A DNA stretch of 64,000 nucleotides from Pararhodobacter zhoushanensis (GCF_003990445.1 NZ_REEZ01000004.1:310001-374000); one strand, 5' to 3'; positions 16,956-29,216 are shown, counted from the stretch's first letter. Notes: a model not told the origin generated them from the sequence alone. Numbers and translations: made by a program.

Positions 16956-17789
16956 TCAGCCGCGTGCGTCAGACGCCGGGTAGGTGCCCAGAATATGCAG
17001 CCGTGTGGTGAAATAGGACAGCTCGTCCAGCGCCAGTTTCACGTTGGCGTCGTCGGGATGCCCCTCGATGTCGGCATAAAATTGCGTCGCGGTGAACGAG
17101 CCATCAACCATATAGCTTTCCAGCTTGGTCATGTTCACGCTGTTGGTCGCGAACCCGCCCATCGCCTTGTACAGCGCCGCCGGGATGTTGCGCACCTGAA
17201 ACACGAAGGTCGTCACCATGCCATGCGTGCCGCGCCGGGTCATGTCAGGTTTGGGCGACATGACCAGAAAGCGGGTGGTGTTGTGGTGGTTGTCCTCGAT
17301 GTCGGTCGCCAGCACTTCAAGCCCGTAGATCTGCGCGGCCATCTCGCTGGCCAGCACGCCATGGCCGGGTGTGCGGTGTTTGGCCAGTTCGGCGGCGGCT
17401 CCGGCGCTGTCGGCGGCAGCCTCGGCGCGGATGCCGTGGTTTTGCAAAAAGCCGCGCGCTTGTGGAATCAAGACCATATGGGCGCGAACGTCGGTGACGT
17501 CCTCCAGCTTGGTGCCCGCCAGCCCCATCAGCGCGATGCGGACACGCACGAAGGCCTCGTCAACGATGTGCAGGCCGCTTTCCGGCAACAGCCGGTGAAT
17601 GTCGGCGACGCGACCATAGGTGGAGTTCTCAACCGGGAGCATCGCCAGTTCGGCCCGCCCTTCGCGCACGGCGTCGATTACCTCGTCAAACGTCCGGCAG
17701 GGCAGCGCTTCGAAGTCGGGACGTGAGGCCGCGCAGGCCTCGTGCGAATAGGCGCCCAATTCGCCCTGAAATGCGATGCGTTTGATCAT
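16956..17789 (-). CDS. pheA: Prephenate dehydratase
   Basis: A 277-residue monofunctional enzyme converting prephenate to phenylpyruvate in phenylalanine synthesis. The catalytic domain (about 1-180) carries IAFQGELGAYSHEA, the ENSTYGRVADIHRLL segment and NTTRFLVMS, the TRF motif needed for activity. A C-terminal ACT domain (about 190-270) has GGFATNSVNMTKLESYM, the ESRP-like site that binds phenylalanine for feedback control. I chose the ATG at 17789 because the fold starts immediately there and GGGGAC lies upstream. It is divergent from the cytochrome c gene. Confidence 0.94.
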   Translation of the reverse strand: MIKRIAFQGELGAYSHEACAASRPDFEALPCRTFDEVIDAVREGRAELAMLPVENSTYGRVADIHRLLPESGLHIVDEAFVRVRIALMGLAGTKLEDVTDVRAHMVLIPQARGFLQNHGIRAEAAADSAGAAAELAKHRTPGHGVLASEMAAQIYGLEVLATDIEDNHHNTTRFLVMSPKPDMTRRGTHGMVTTFVFQVRNIPAALYKAMGGFATNSVNMTKLESYMVDGSFTATQFYADIEGHPDDANVKLALDELSYFTTRLHILGTYPASDARG

Positions 17790-17909
17790 GCCGTCCCCTG
17801 CTCGCGAAAACACTGCCGTGCGGTCAATTCGTCGCGGTAACTATCGCTTGAAATCGCCGAGGGGAAGCGGGTAGAAGAACCCGACTTATGCTCTGGCACG
17901 GGATGCGAC

Positions 17910-18434
17910 ATGTTCGATACCATGGTTATCACCAAAACGGTTGGCGCGCTTTGCGCGGCGCTGCTGATTTTCCTCTTCGGCAAATGGGCGGCCGAGACGA
18001 TCTATATGCCCAGCCATGATGCCGCCCATGCCCATGCGGTCTATCCTCTGCCCGTCGAAGAAGGCAGCGAACCTGCTGCGCCCGCCGAAGATGCGGCCCC
18101 GATTGACGTGATGGCGCTGTATGCCGACGCCGATGCTGCTGCCGGTGAGAACCTGTGGCGCAACTGCCGCTCGTGCCACTCGCTGGAAGTTGGCCGCAAC
18201 GGCACCGGTCCGTCGCTGCATGGTGTCGTCGGTCGTCCGATCGATGCGGTCGACGGCTTCAACTACTCGGGCGCGCTGCTGGCTGTGGGTGATACCTGGA
18301 GTGTTGAGAACCTGAACCACTTCCTGACCGATCCTAGCGCGGCTGCACCCGGCACGCGGATGTCGTTCCGCGGTATCCGGGATGTCACCGACCGCCTGAA
18401 CCTGATCAAATACCTCGAGTCGCAGGGCGCCTGA
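17910..18434 (+). CDS. Membrane-anchored class I cytochrome c (CycM/c552 type)
   Basis: A 174-residue electron carrier. An uncleaved N-terminal helix (about residues 7-27) anchors it in the inner membrane, followed by an Ala/Pro/Glu-rich linker and a periplasmic haem domain. Haem c attaches at CRSCH (Cys86, Cys89, His90), and Met151 in GTRMSFRG is the expected sixth ligand. This matches the membrane-bound cytochrome of alphaproteobacteria that links the bc1 complex to the aa3 oxidase. It stands alone and is followed by a strong terminator. Confidence 0.92.
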   Translation: MFDTMVITKTVGALCAALLIFLFGKWAAETIYMPSHDAAHAHAVYPLPVEEGSEPAAPAEDAAPIDVMALYADADAAAGENLWRNCRSCHSLEVGRNGTGPSLHGVVGRPIDAVDGFNYSGALLAVGDTWSVENLNHFLTDPSAAAPGTRMSFRGIRDVTDRLNLIKYLESQGA

Positions 18435-18455
18435 TCGCGTCCTTCTGACCGATCC

Positions 18456-18489
18456 AAAAGGGCCGCCGCCTTTGCGCGCGGCCCTTTTT
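18456..18489 (+). terminator. Rho-independent terminator after cytochrome c
   Basis: AAAAGGGCCGC (18456-18466) pairs perfectly with GCGGCCCTTTT (18478-18488), ending in a T5 run. This is a textbook intrinsic terminator, 22 bases after the stop. Confidence 0.9.
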
Positions 18490-18634
18490 GCTGCGTAACA
18501 CCCCGGCAAGAGGCCCAACTGGCCAATTCCCCGCGCTGCTCACGCAATCGCCACTTGCAACCACCCGGTGGGCTGGCTTTAGCTGGGGAAACGCATTTGA
18601 CCCGCAGAAGGTCAGCCCCAAGCAGGAGAGCCGC

Positions 18635-20572
18635 ATGATCAGACCCGCCACCGCCCGCGCCGCAACGCGCGACACCGCCGCCGCGTTTCGCGCCCTTGCC
18701 GGGGGCCTCACGCTGGCTCTGGCAGGGTTGATCGTCGCAGGCGAGGCGCGCGGCCAGGATGGCATGGTTCTGGCGCATGGCTATTCCTATTACGGCGATC
18801 TGAGCTATCCGCAGGATTTCTCGCATTTCAGCTATGTGAACCCCGATGCGCCCGTCGGTGGCGAAATCTCGGAATATGCGTCGGGCACCTTCGACTCGAT
18901 GAACCCGTACTCACGCCGGGGCCGTGCCGGGCGCTATAGCGCGTCGATCTATGAAAGCCTGCTGCTGATCGGCGCGCCCTTCGGTGACGCCGCGCCTGCG
19001 GATGTGGATGGCGAATACTACTGCCTGCTGTGTGAAAGCCTCGAATATCCTGAATCCAAGGAATGGGTGATCTTTCACCTGCGTCCCGAGGCACGGTTTT
19101 CCGATGGCACCCCGCTGACGGCGCATGACGTGGTGTTCAGCCATGATCTGATTCTCGAACAAGGCCTGCCGTCCTATGCCGAGGCTGTGCGCCGCCGGGT
19201 GATCAGCGCCGTGGCGCTTGACGATTACACCGTGCGCTTTGATTTCGCGCCGGGCATCTCGCGCCGGACGCTGATTGATCAGGTCGGCTACCAGTCGGTC
19301 TTTTCGCAGCGTTGGTACGAAGAGACCGGCGCACGGCTGGACGAGCCGCGGATGGAAATCTCGCCGGGTTCCGGGCCCTACATGCTCGACAGTTTCGAGG
19401 TCAATCGCCGCATCACCTATCGCCGCAACCCCGATTACTGGGGCTGGGATCTGCCGATCAATCAGGGCCGCTATAATTTCGACCGCGTGCGGGTCGAGTA
19501 TTTCTCGGATGATGCAGCGGCGTTCGAGGCGTTCAAGACCGGCGAATACACCTTCCGCTCCGAAGGCAACTCGCGCCAATGGGCGACCGGCTACGACTTC
19601 CCGGCGGTCAACAATGGCTGGGTCGTGCGCGAAGAGATCCCTGACGGCAACCCGCCCACGCCGACTGGCTTCGTCTTCAATCTGGGCCGGCCAGCCCTGC
19701 AGGACGTTCGTGTGCGCGAAGCGATCACGCTGGCCTATAATTTCGAATGGACCAACCAGCAGCTGCAATACGGGCTGATGAGCCAGCTCTATTCCTTCAG
19801 TCAGGGCACGCGGCTGGAAGCGACCGGCGTTCCCGAAGGGGCCGAGCTGGCATTGTTGGAAAGCCTTGGCGATCTGGTGCCGCCCGAGCTGCTGACCGAG
19901 CCCGCCGTGTTGGCGCATACCTCGTCCGCCGATCAGCTGATCGACCGCCGCAACCTGCGCCGCGCCAGCCGTCTGCTGGCAGACGCCGGATGGGAGGTCG
20001 GCGATGACGGCATCCGTCGCAATGCGGCGGGTGAGACGCTGACCATCGAATTCCCTTACTCCACCTCGGGCTCGGCCACGGGCGAGGCCATCATCGAGAG
20101 CTTTCTCGACAACCTGCAGGCCATGGGCATCAACGCCGTCGGCCAGCGCATCGACCCCGCGCAATACACCCAACGCCAGCGGGACCGCGATTACGACATG
20201 ATCCTGGACGCCTATGTCGCGTTTCTGGACACCGGCACCGGCTTGCACCAGCGCTATGGGTCCGAAGCGGCGGCCTATTCGCTGTTCAACCCCGCCGGTC
20301 TGGCCAGCCCGCTGGTCGACGCGGTGATCGACGCCTCGCTGATGGCGGAATCGCCCGAAGACCGCGATACAGCGCTGCGCGCGCTGGACCGGGTGCTGCG
20401 CCACGAGCGCTTTATGGTACCGCTGTGGTACAGTGCAAACCAGTGGTTCGCCTATTGGGACGTTTACCGCCACCCTGCTGAAATCCCGCAGTTTTCGGCG
20501 GGTGTGATGGACTGGTGGTGGTATGACACCGACCGCGCCGCCGAGCTGCGGGCCGCTGGCGCCTTGCGGTAA
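18635..20572 (+). CDS. yejA: YejA-type extracellular solute-binding protein (family 5)
   Basis: A 645-residue periplasmic receptor of a peptide ABC importer. A long signal region (about residues 1-39, hydrophobic core AGGLTLALAGLIVAG, ending EARGQ) precedes the YejA signature with MVLAHGYSYYGDLSYPQDFSHFSY. FTYVNPDAP is replaced by YVNPDAPVGGEI and the SMNPY segment follows. The family-5 motif FSDGTPLTAHDVVFS and RRNPDYWG are present. The ATG at 18635 has AGGAGA just upstream. It heads yejABEF, a system known in enterobacteria for uptake of peptides, including microcin C-like compounds. Confidence 0.92.
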   Translation: MIRPATARAATRDTAAAFRALAGGLTLALAGLIVAGEARGQDGMVLAHGYSYYGDLSYPQDFSHFSYVNPDAPVGGEISEYASGTFDSMNPYSRRGRAGRYSASIYESLLLIGAPFGDAAPADVDGEYYCLLCESLEYPESKEWVIFHLRPEARFSDGTPLTAHDVVFSHDLILEQGLPSYAEAVRRRVISAVALDDYTVRFDFAPGISRRTLIDQVGYQSVFSQRWYEETGARLDEPRMEISPGSGPYMLDSFEVNRRITYRRNPDYWGWDLPINQGRYNFDRVRVEYFSDDAAAFEAFKTGEYTFRSEGNSRQWATGYDFPAVNNGWVVREEIPDGNPPTPTGFVFNLGRPALQDVRVREAITLAYNFEWTNQQLQYGLMSQLYSFSQGTRLEATGVPEGAELALLESLGDLVPPELLTEPAVLAHTSSADQLIDRRNLRRASRLLADAGWEVGDDGIRRNAAGETLTIEFPYSTSGSATGEAIIESFLDNLQAMGINAVGQRIDPAQYTQRQRDRDYDMILDAYVAFLDTGTGLHQRYGSEAAAYSLFNPAGLASPLVDAVIDASLMAESPEDRDTALRALDRVLRHERFMVPLWYSANQWFAYWDVYRHPAEIPQFSAGVMDWWWYDTDRAAELRAAGALR

Positions 20573-20601
20573 ACGGAACAGAAAGAAGATAAGCACAGGC
20601 T

Positions 20602-21690
20602 ATGGGCGCCTATATCCTTAGACGGCTGCTGTTGGTGATTCCCACGCTCATCGGCGTGATGATCATCAACTTTACCCTGGTGCAATTCGTGCCCGGTGGC
20701 CCGATCGAACAGGTCATTGCGCAGATGCAGGGCCAGGGCGACGCGACGCGCGGCTTTACCGGCGCGGGTGACGATGTCACGCGCGGCGGTGGGGGCGACG
20801 AGCGCTATATCGGCGCACGCGGGCTGCCCCCGGCCTTTATCGAACAGCTGGAACGCGAGTTCGGTTTTGACAAGCCGCCGCTGGAACGCTTCTTGCGGAT
20901 GATGTGGAACTATATCCGCTTCGATTTTGGCACCAGTTACTTCACCTCGAAATCGGTGATCGATCTGGTGATCGAGCGAATGCCCGTGTCCATATCGCTT
21001 GGCCTGTGGTCCACGCTGATCGCCTATATCGTGTCGATCCCGCTGGGCATCCGCAAAGCGGTCAAGGATGGCACGCCCTTCGATACCTGGACCTCGGGCG
21101 CGATCATCATCGGCTATGCGATCCCCGGGTTCCTGTTCGCGATCCTGCTGCTGGTGCTCTTTGCGGGTGGCTCATACTGGCAATGGTTCCCCTCGCGCGG
21201 GCTGCATTCCGAGGCCGAGCTGTGGAATGCCATGTCCTGGGGCGAGAAGATCGTCGATTACGCGCATCACATGATCCTGCCGACGCTGGCGCTGACCATC
21301 TCCAGCTTTGCCACGCTGACGCTGCTGACCAAGAACAGTTTTCTGGACGAACTGCGCAAGCAATACGTGATGACCGCCCGCGCCAAGGGGCTGGTCGAAC
21401 GCAAGGTGCTCTACGGCCACGTCTTCCGCAACGCGATGCTGATCGTCATTGCCGGGTTCCCGGCGGTGTTCATCGGCGCGTTCTTTGGCGGTTCGCTGAT
21501 CATCGAGACGGTGTTTTCGCTCGACGGTCTGGGCAAGCTGTTCTTCGAGGCCGCCCTTGCCCGCGACTACCCGGTGATTTTTGGCACGCTCTTTATCTTC
21601 ACGCTGGTCGGGCTGGTCATCGGTATCGTGTCGGACCTGATGTATGTGTGGATCGACCCCCGCATCGACTTTGAGACGCGGGAGAGCTGA
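20602..21690 (+). CDS. yejB: YejB-type ABC transporter permease
   Basis: A 362-residue inner-membrane permease with about six helices, starting [20 protein letters not shown] as in YejB/DppB proteins. It carries the long family-specific periplasmic loop between helices 1 and 2 (including [18 protein letters not shown]), and the cytoplasmic EAA motif region [20 protein letters not shown] that docks the ATPase. It follows yejA by 29 bases. Confidence 0.93.
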   Translation: MGAYILRRLLLVIPTLIGVMIINFTLVQFVPGGPIEQVIAQMQGQGDATRGFTGAGDDVTRGGGGDERYIGARGLPPAFIEQLEREFGFDKPPLERFLRMMWNYIRFDFGTSYFTSKSVIDLVIERMPVSISLGLWSTLIAYIVSIPLGIRKAVKDGTPFDTWTSGAIIIGYAIPGFLFAILLLVLFAGGSYWQWFPSRGLHSEAELWNAMSWGEKIVDYAHHMILPTLALTISSFATLTLLTKNSFLDELRKQYVMTARAKGLVERKVLYGHVFRNAMLIVIAGFPAVFIGAFFGGSLIIETVFSLDGLGKLFFEAALARDYPVIFGTLFIFTLVGLVIGIVSDLMYVWIDPRIDFETRES

Positions 21691-21694
21691 GTTG

Positions 21695-22800
21695 ATGCAC
21701 ATTTCTCCGCTGAACCGCCGCCGCTGGAACAACTTCCGCGCCAACCGCCGGGCCTATTGGTCACTGTGGGTGTTTCTGGTGCTCTACGGCATCACCCTGT
21801 TCGCCGAGGTGCTGGCCAATGATGTCCCCATCGTCGTCAGCTATCGCGGCGAAATCCAGTTCCCCATTGCCCGTTTCTACCCCGAGACCGCCTATGGCGG
21901 CGAGTTCCGCACGCAGGCCGATTACCGCACAGACGAGGTGCAATGCCTGATCGAAACCGGCGGCATCGAATGGTGTCTGGATGACCCCGATGATGCGCGC
22001 GCCCAGGCGGCCGCCACCGGCGCTGTCGAGGGTGAGGCGGTCACACCCGGCTGGCTGCTCTGGCCGCCGATCCCGTTCTCGTATGACACGATCAACAATC
22101 TGGGCGGCCCGGCCCCCTCGGCCCCCGATGACATTCACTGGCTGGGCACCGACGGCTCGGCCCGCGACGTGCTGGCGCGGGTGATCTATGGTTTCCGCCT
22201 GTCTGTCAGCTTTGCCTTTGTCGTCGTGGCGATTTCGTCTTTGGTCGGCATCACCGCGGGCGCGGTTCAGGGCTTCTTCGGTGGCCTTACCGACCTGATC
22301 GCGCAACGTCTGATCGAGCTGTGGGGCTCGGTCCCGTCGCTTTATGTGATCATCATCGTCGCCGCGATCATCCCGATGAATTTCTGGCTGCTGGTGTTTT
22401 TGATGGTCCTCTTCTCATGGACCGCTTTGGTGGGCGTGGTGCGTGCCGAGTTCCTGCGCGCGCGCAATTTCGAATACGTCCGCGCCGCCCGTGCCTTGGG
22501 CGTGTCGAACGCCCGCATCATGTTCCGCCACGTGCTGCCCAACGCGATGGTCGCCACGGTCACCATGCTGCCCTTCATCATCACCGGCGCCATCGCGGCG
22601 CTGGCGACGCTCGATTTCCTTGGCTTCGGTCTGCCTGCCAGCGCGCCCTCGCTGGGCAACCTGACGCTGCAAGCCAAGCAGAACCTGCAAGCGCCCTGGC
22701 TGGGCTTCACCGCCTTCTTTACCTTTGCCGTTATGCTCAGCCTGCTGGTGTTCATCTTCGAGGGCATCCGTGATGCCTTTGACCCGCGAAAGACCTTCCG

Positions 22801-22804
<4 letters not shown>
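21695..22804 (+). CDS. yejE: YejE-type ABC transporter permease
   Basis: A 369-residue inner-membrane permease. The N-terminus SPLNRRRWNNFRANRRAYWSLW matches YejE/DppC proteins, followed by a first helix, a large periplasmic loop and the C-terminal permease core with EAA region ARALGVSNARIMFRHVLPNAMVA. The ATG at 21695 lies four bases after the yejB stop with GGAGAG just upstream. Its stop overlaps the start of yejF as ATGA. Confidence 0.92.
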
Positions 22805-24428
<1,624 letters not shown>

Positions 24429-24432
<4 letters not shown>

Positions 24433-25655
24433 AAATTCTCTTCGTCCATCAGAATTTCCCCGGCCAGTTCCTGCATCTGGCACCGGCTTTGATGGAACGC
24501 GGTCATGATGTCGTAGCCCTGACCGATGAGAGCAATGCGCGCAAATCCACCATCACCACCTATCGCTACCGCAAGCCCGATGGTCGACCGGATTCCAAGA
24601 TTTCCCAGCTGGGCACCACCTATACCGAGATGACCAACCGCGCCTACCGTGTCGCGCGCGCCGCACGGGTGTTGCGCGATCAGCACGGCTATGTGCCCGA
24701 CGTGATCTTTGGCCACGGCGGCTGGGGCGAAACGCTGTTCCTGCGCGAGATCTGGCCGCAGGCCCGCCTGATCGTCTACGCGGAACTGTACTACGCCCCG
24801 CGCGGGCTGGACGTTGGTTTTGACCCTGAGTTCGCCTCCAAGGATGAGGACAAAGCGCTTTCGGTTGTCGCCCGGCAAGGTCATCAGGCGCTGATGATGG
24901 CGCAATGCGACGCGGCTCTGGCACCGACCGAATTTCAGGCCGACACCTTCCCCGCCTGCTTCCGCGACAAGATCACCATCATCCATGATGGCGTCGACAC
25001 CGACCGGCTGTTCCCTGACCCGACCGCGCGGGTCACGCTGCCCTCAGGCGTTTCGTTTCAGGCGGGCGATGAACTGCTGACTTTCATCAACCGCAATCTC
25101 GAACCCTATCGCGGCTATCATTCCTTCGTGCGTGCCCTACCCGAGGTGATGCGCGCGCGTCCCAACGCGCAGGTGGTGATCATCGGTGGCGATGACGTCA
25201 GCTATGGCGCGCGCCCCGGTGGCGGACGGACGTGGAAGGACATCTTCCTTGACGAAGTCCGCGACCGCATCGACCTGACCCGTGTGCATTTCACCGGCAA
25301 AGTCCCCTACGCCACCTTTACTGGCCTGATGCAATGCACCCGGGCGCATTGCTACCTGACCGTGCCGTTCGTTTTGTCGTGGTCGATGCTTGAGGCGATG
25401 AGCGCGGGTGCGCTGGTCGTCGGTTCACGCACGGCCCCGGTAGAAGAGCTGATCGAGGACGGGGTGAACGGTCTGTTGGTCGATTTCTTCGACACGCGCG
25501 AAATCGCCGAAACACTGATCGACTGCCTTGCCAGCCCCTCGGATTTTACCGATATGCGCCGCGCCGCGCGCGCGCATATCGTGAACAACTATGACCTCAA
25601 GCGGATCTGCTTGCCGCGTCTGATCAGCTTCGTCGAAGGCGCGCTTGAGCCATAG
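24429..25655 (+). CDS. GT4-type glycosyltransferase
   Basis: A 408-residue GT-B fold enzyme. The N-terminal Rossmann half begins KILFVHQNFPGQFLHLAPAL, and the C-terminal half holds the nucleotide-sugar site with HDGVDTDRLFPD, INRNLEPYRGYHSFVRALPEV and the acidic SWSMLEAMSAGALVVGSRTAPVEELIEDGVNGLLVDFFD. It transfers a sugar from an activated donor to an unknown acceptor. The GTG start at 24429 lies inside the yejF stop (GTGA), so translation is probably coupled to the peptide importer, which is an odd partner. It converges on flgI with three bases between the stops. Confidence 0.88.
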
Positions 25656-25658
25656 CGC

Positions 25659-26759
25659 TCAGCGCACCACCAGATCGGCGTGCAGGGCCCCGGCGGCATT
25701 GATCGTGTTCAGAATGTCGATCATGTCGCGCGGTCCGACCCCCAGCGCATTCAGCCCCGCGACCACCTGCGCCAGTGAAGTGCCGCCCGGCACTTCGGCA
25801 AGACCGACGCCGGGCGCCGGGGTGATCGTCGCATCCGTGCGGGGCACAACGACCGTTTCGCCGGGGCTGAACGGGTTCGGTTGGACGGCTTGTGGCGTTT
25901 CCTCGACCCGCAGGGTCAACCCGCCCTGCGCCACGGCGACCCGGCTGATGCGCACGTCTTCGCCCATGACGATGGTGCCCGACCGCTGGTCAATCACCAC
26001 CCGCGCCCGTGTCCCCGGCGCGACCACAAGGTTTTCGATCTGGCTGAGGGCATGCGCTGCCGACGAAGCGCGGGTCGACGCGACATCCAGCACCACGGTG
26101 CCCGAATCCTGCATCGCCGCCACGCCGCGGCCGAAATAGCCGTTGATCACCTGTTCGATCCTGAGCGCGGTGGTGAAATCGGCTTGCCTCAGCGCCAGCC
26201 GGACGCGGGGCAGGGACGCCAGGGCGAAGTCGACCTCACGCTCAACCCGCGCGCCACCGGGGATCGAGCCCGACGTCGGCACCCCCTCAACAACCTGCGC
26301 TGCGTCGCCGCGCGCCGCGACGCCCCCTGCGATCACCGACCCCTGAGCCACGGCGTAAATCTGCCCGTCGGCCCCGTTCAGCGGTGTCATCACCAGCGTG
26401 CCCCCGAACAGACTGCCGGCGTCGCCGATGGCCGACACCGTTACATCGACCCGTGATCCGGTGCGGGCAAAGGGCGGCAGGGTTGCGGTGACCAGAACGG
26501 CGGCCACGTTGCGGGGACGGAACTGCTCGCCGGTCACATTGACCCCCAGACGCTCCAGGATATTGGTCATGATATCCTCGGTGAAGGGCGCATTGCGGAT
26601 ACCGTCGCCGGTTCCGTCCAGACCCACCACAAGGCCGTAGCCGATCAGATCATTGCCCCGCACGCCGTCGAATTCGACAAGATCCTTGAGGCGCACCTGC
26701 GCGGTGGCCGCGCTGGCAAAGAATGCGAGCGCTCCGATCAGCCAGAGCCCATAGCGCAT
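25659..26759 (-). CDS. flgI: Flagellar P-ring protein FlgI
   Basis: A 366-residue periplasmic protein that forms the P-ring bushing around the flagellar rod in the peptidoglycan layer. It has a signal peptide (about 1-20, ending ATAQ) and the FlgI hallmarks VRLKDLVEFDGVRGNDLIGYGLVVGL, GTGDG, NVAAVLVTATLPPFARTGSRVDVTVSAIGDA and C-terminal LNTINAAGALHADLVVR. Its start overlaps the flgL stop. It is last in a motB-flgE-flgK-flgL-flgI run. Confidence 0.96.
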   Translation of the reverse strand: MRYGLWLIGALAFFASAATAQVRLKDLVEFDGVRGNDLIGYGLVVGLDGTGDGIRNAPFTEDIMTNILERLGVNVTGEQFRPRNVAAVLVTATLPPFARTGSRVDVTVSAIGDAGSLFGGTLVMTPLNGADGQIYAVAQGSVIAGGVAARGDAAQVVEGVPTSGSIPGGARVEREVDFALASLPRVRLALRQADFTTALRIEQVINGYFGRGVAAMQDSGTVVLDVASTRASSAAHALSQIENLVVAPGTRARVVIDQRSGTIVMGEDVRISRVAVAQGGLTLRVEETPQAVQPNPFSPGETVVVPRTDATITPAPGVGLAEVPGGTSLAQVVAGLNALGVGPRDMIDILNTINAAGALHADLVVR

Positions 26760-27766
26760 TACAGATACTCCGTCAGATTCAGCCGAGAGGTGCGCGCGGT
26801 GACGGCATAGAGTGTCTCAAGCCGCGCCTGCGCTTCTTCAAGCCGGGTCACGGCCTCATACGGGTCGGCGCCGACCAGATCGCTGCGGGCGATCAACAGG
26901 GCGTCTCGCTCGCCCGAAAGGCGGGTCAGGGTCTGATCCAGCCGTTCTTGCGACGTGCCGACCGCGCCCTGTGTTTCAGCCAGGGCGGGGGCTGCGCCGA
27001 GCAGGGCCTCGGCCCCGGTGCGCGCCAGCGTCCGGCGCTGGCCTTCGGTCAGTGCCAGCGTGTCGTCGCCCGCAACCGCCGACATGACCAACCCCGCCAG
27101 CAGTTGCCGGAGCGAAGGATCGGCAGCGGTGGGCAGCGGCGCAACGGTCGAATCGCGGTCGATCGCGGCGCCCGAGGCAGCAGGCCCGCCTTGATACAGG
27201 GCGGTATCGAACAGCCCGCCGGGGGTGATGATCTCGGTGTTGATCGCGTTCGCGACATCCTGAGCCGAGGTCAGCCCGACCAGCGCGGGAGCCAGTGTCG
27301 CCAGAACTGTTTCGGCGTTTGGCAGGGGGGCCATGTCACTGGCGGTTCCCGAAAACAGAGCGCGACCGGCAATGCGCTGGGACAGGGTGCTGGTCAGATC
27401 CTCAAGCGCGCCGCGCGCGGCGGTTGCGGCGGTGCGCAGGGTCGCCGGCGTGGTGCCTTCGATGGACACGGCGAGCATCCGGCTGGCCGTGTCGCTGCCC
27501 ATCGTCGAGGCGCGCTCGAGCGCCTTTTGTGCGGCTTCAGTGGCGGCGCTCGCCTGTTTGGCGGCCTCAGCATAGGCGGCGATGCGCGTCGTGCGGGCCT
27601 CGATCGCCGAGAGCGCGCCAAGATCACCGCGCAGCTGCTTTTGCGGCGCGACCCGCTCGCCCGTCGTCAGCTCGATCCCGAGGCGCGCGACCTCGGCGCG
27701 CATGGCAAGGCCATGGCGTTTCAGCGTGGCGGGCAGGGCAAGGGTGCCGATGGATAACCATGTCAT
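26759..27766 (-). CDS. flgL: Flagellar hook-associated protein 3, FlgL
   Basis: A 335-residue junction protein between hook and filament. It shows flagellin-like N- and C-terminal helices: an N-terminal stretch with QKQLRGDLGALSAIEARTTRIAAYAEA and the C-terminal ARLEEAQARLETLYAVTARTSRLNLTEYL typical of FlgL. The first residues depart from the classical R-I-S-T pattern. It lies three bases after flgK and overlaps flgI, so the genes are cotranscribed. Confidence 0.9.
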   Translation of the reverse strand: MTWLSIGTLALPATLKRHGLAMRAEVARLGIELTTGERVAPQKQLRGDLGALSAIEARTTRIAAYAEAAKQASAATEAAQKALERASTMGSDTASRMLAVSIEGTTPATLRTAATAARGALEDLTSTLSQRIAGRALFSGTASDMAPLPNAETVLATLAPALVGLTSAQDVANAINTEIITPGGLFDTALYQGGPAASGAAIDRDSTVAPLPTAADPSLRQLLAGLVMSAVAGDDTLALTEGQRRTLARTGAEALLGAAPALAETQGAVGTSQERLDQTLTRLSGERDALLIARSDLVGADPYEAVTRLEEAQARLETLYAVTARTSRLNLTEYL

Positions 27767-27769
27767 GGG

Positions 27770-29197
27770 TCAGATCTCCAGCAAATGGCGAAGCATCGCG
27801 TCAGCCGTCTGGATGACGCGGGCGTTGGCGGCATAGGCCTGTTCGATCAGCAAAAGATGCTGCATTTCTTCATCGGTATCGACGCCCTGCGCCAACAGGG
27901 TTTCGTTAAGGACCTGATTGCGGGTCTGCGCGGTGGTGGCCGTATCTTCGGCGCTCTGGCGCGATCGGGAGAGGGAGCTCATCAGGCCGCCGAGTGTCGC
28001 AGAAGCTGTCTGCAAGGGCGCGCCGGGGCCTGAGGCGATCTGTCTGTCCAACGCGCCGAGCAGTCGGCCGATCTGCGTGCTATCGCCGATGTTTCCGGGC
28101 GCGGCGGCCCCGATGCCGTCGCGGATGCGCCACAGCTCACCGCCCGCATCGGGCAGGATCGCGGTATTGACCGCGATCCGCCCGGCGAGGCCCGGCGTCG
28201 CGGTCAAGGCACCACCGGCGTCGGTGAAGACACCCGGCGCGCCGCCCAGGCTGGGGTCGGTCGCGGGATCGGCAAAGCGGCCAATCAGATCGGCGGCAAA
28301 GCTGTCGATCTGGGTTTGCACCGATGGCGCGTCGGTGTCGCGGATTGCGAAATTCGCCGCCAGACGGCCGCCGCCCATTGGCCCGCTGGGCGCGGTGCTC
28401 AGCGGATTGCCATTCAGCGTCAACCCGGACAGGCCACTGCCGACACTCATGCTGGCGTCGACGGCGGGGGTGCGGGTAAAGCCGAACTCGACCGGTTTGG
28501 AATCCAGCAAAAGCTGGCCCGAGGCCGTATAGAGCATCACGCGCCCATGCTCGCGCGGGTATTCGCGCAAGGGCACGATTTCGGACAGGTGCGAGATCAC
28601 GGCCTGACGCTCGTCCATCAGGCCAACCACGGATTGATCACTGGATTGCAGGCGCACGATCTGGTCGTTGAGTGTGTCGATCCGCGCCAGACCTTCGTTC
28701 AGGCTGCGGACATCCTGCGCGATGGCGTAATCGGCATCAGCCCTGAGTTGTTGCACCGTTTCCTCAATCCGGCCCAGATGCCCGGTCAGCGCGACCGCGC
28801 TGTCGGCCACAGCGGCGAGCCGGCTGTCCAGATCGGGGCGTTCCGCGGCGGATATCAGCGCGGTGTCAAAGGCCGAAAGCGCGGCGGACAGGCCGCTGCC
28901 GGGCAGACCCACGGCGTTTTCCACGCGCTGCCAGAATGCATTGCTGCGCGTGCCAGCATGCGCCGATGCCCCCGAGTCGCGTACGAGACCCAGCAAGGCC
29001 GGATCGACGCGGCGGGTGATCGAAGCCACCCGCACGCCGCCGCCGGTGCCCGCCAAAGAGGCGGACACCAAGTTGATTTCGCGCGCGGCATAGCCGTCGG
29101 TCAGGGCGTTGGCCACGTTGGCCGAGGCCACCTGAACGGCGCGCGCGGATGCCGTCAGGCCCGAGGTGGCGTTGTTGAGTGCGCTGGCAATGCTCAT
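27770..29197 (-). CDS. flgK: Flagellar hook-associated protein 1, FlgK
   Basis: A 475-residue hook-filament junction protein. The N-terminus MSIASALNNATSGLTASARAVQVASANVANALTDGYAAREI is the flagellar rod/hook family motif with the ANxxT-like element, and the C-terminus has NEEMQHLLLIEQAYAANARVIQTADAMLRHLLEI-like sequence. It is shorter than the enterobacterial protein, as is usual in Rhodobacterales. It follows flgE by about 19 bases. Confidence 0.94.
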   Translation of the reverse strand: MSIASALNNATSGLTASARAVQVASANVANALTDGYAAREINLVSASLAGTGGGVRVASITRRVDPALLGLVRDSGASAHAGTRSNAFWQRVENAVGLPGSGLSAALSAFDTALISAAERPDLDSRLAAVADSAVALTGHLGRIEETVQQLRADADYAIAQDVRSLNEGLARIDTLNDQIVRLQSSDQSVVGLMDERQAVISHLSEIVPLREYPREHGRVMLYTASGQLLLDSKPVEFGFTRTPAVDASMSVGSGLSGLTLNGNPLSTAPSGPMGGGRLAANFAIRDTDAPSVQTQIDSFAADLIGRFADPATDPSLGGAPGVFTDAGGALTATPGLAGRIAVNTAILPDAGGELWRIRDGIGAAAPGNIGDSTQIGRLLGALDRQIASGPGAPLQTASATLGGLMSSLSRSRQSAEDTATTAQTRNQVLNETLLAQGVDTDEEMQHLLLIEQAYAANARVIQTADAMLRHLLEI

Positions 29198-29216
29198 GAT
29201 GGCGCCCTTTCACCGG

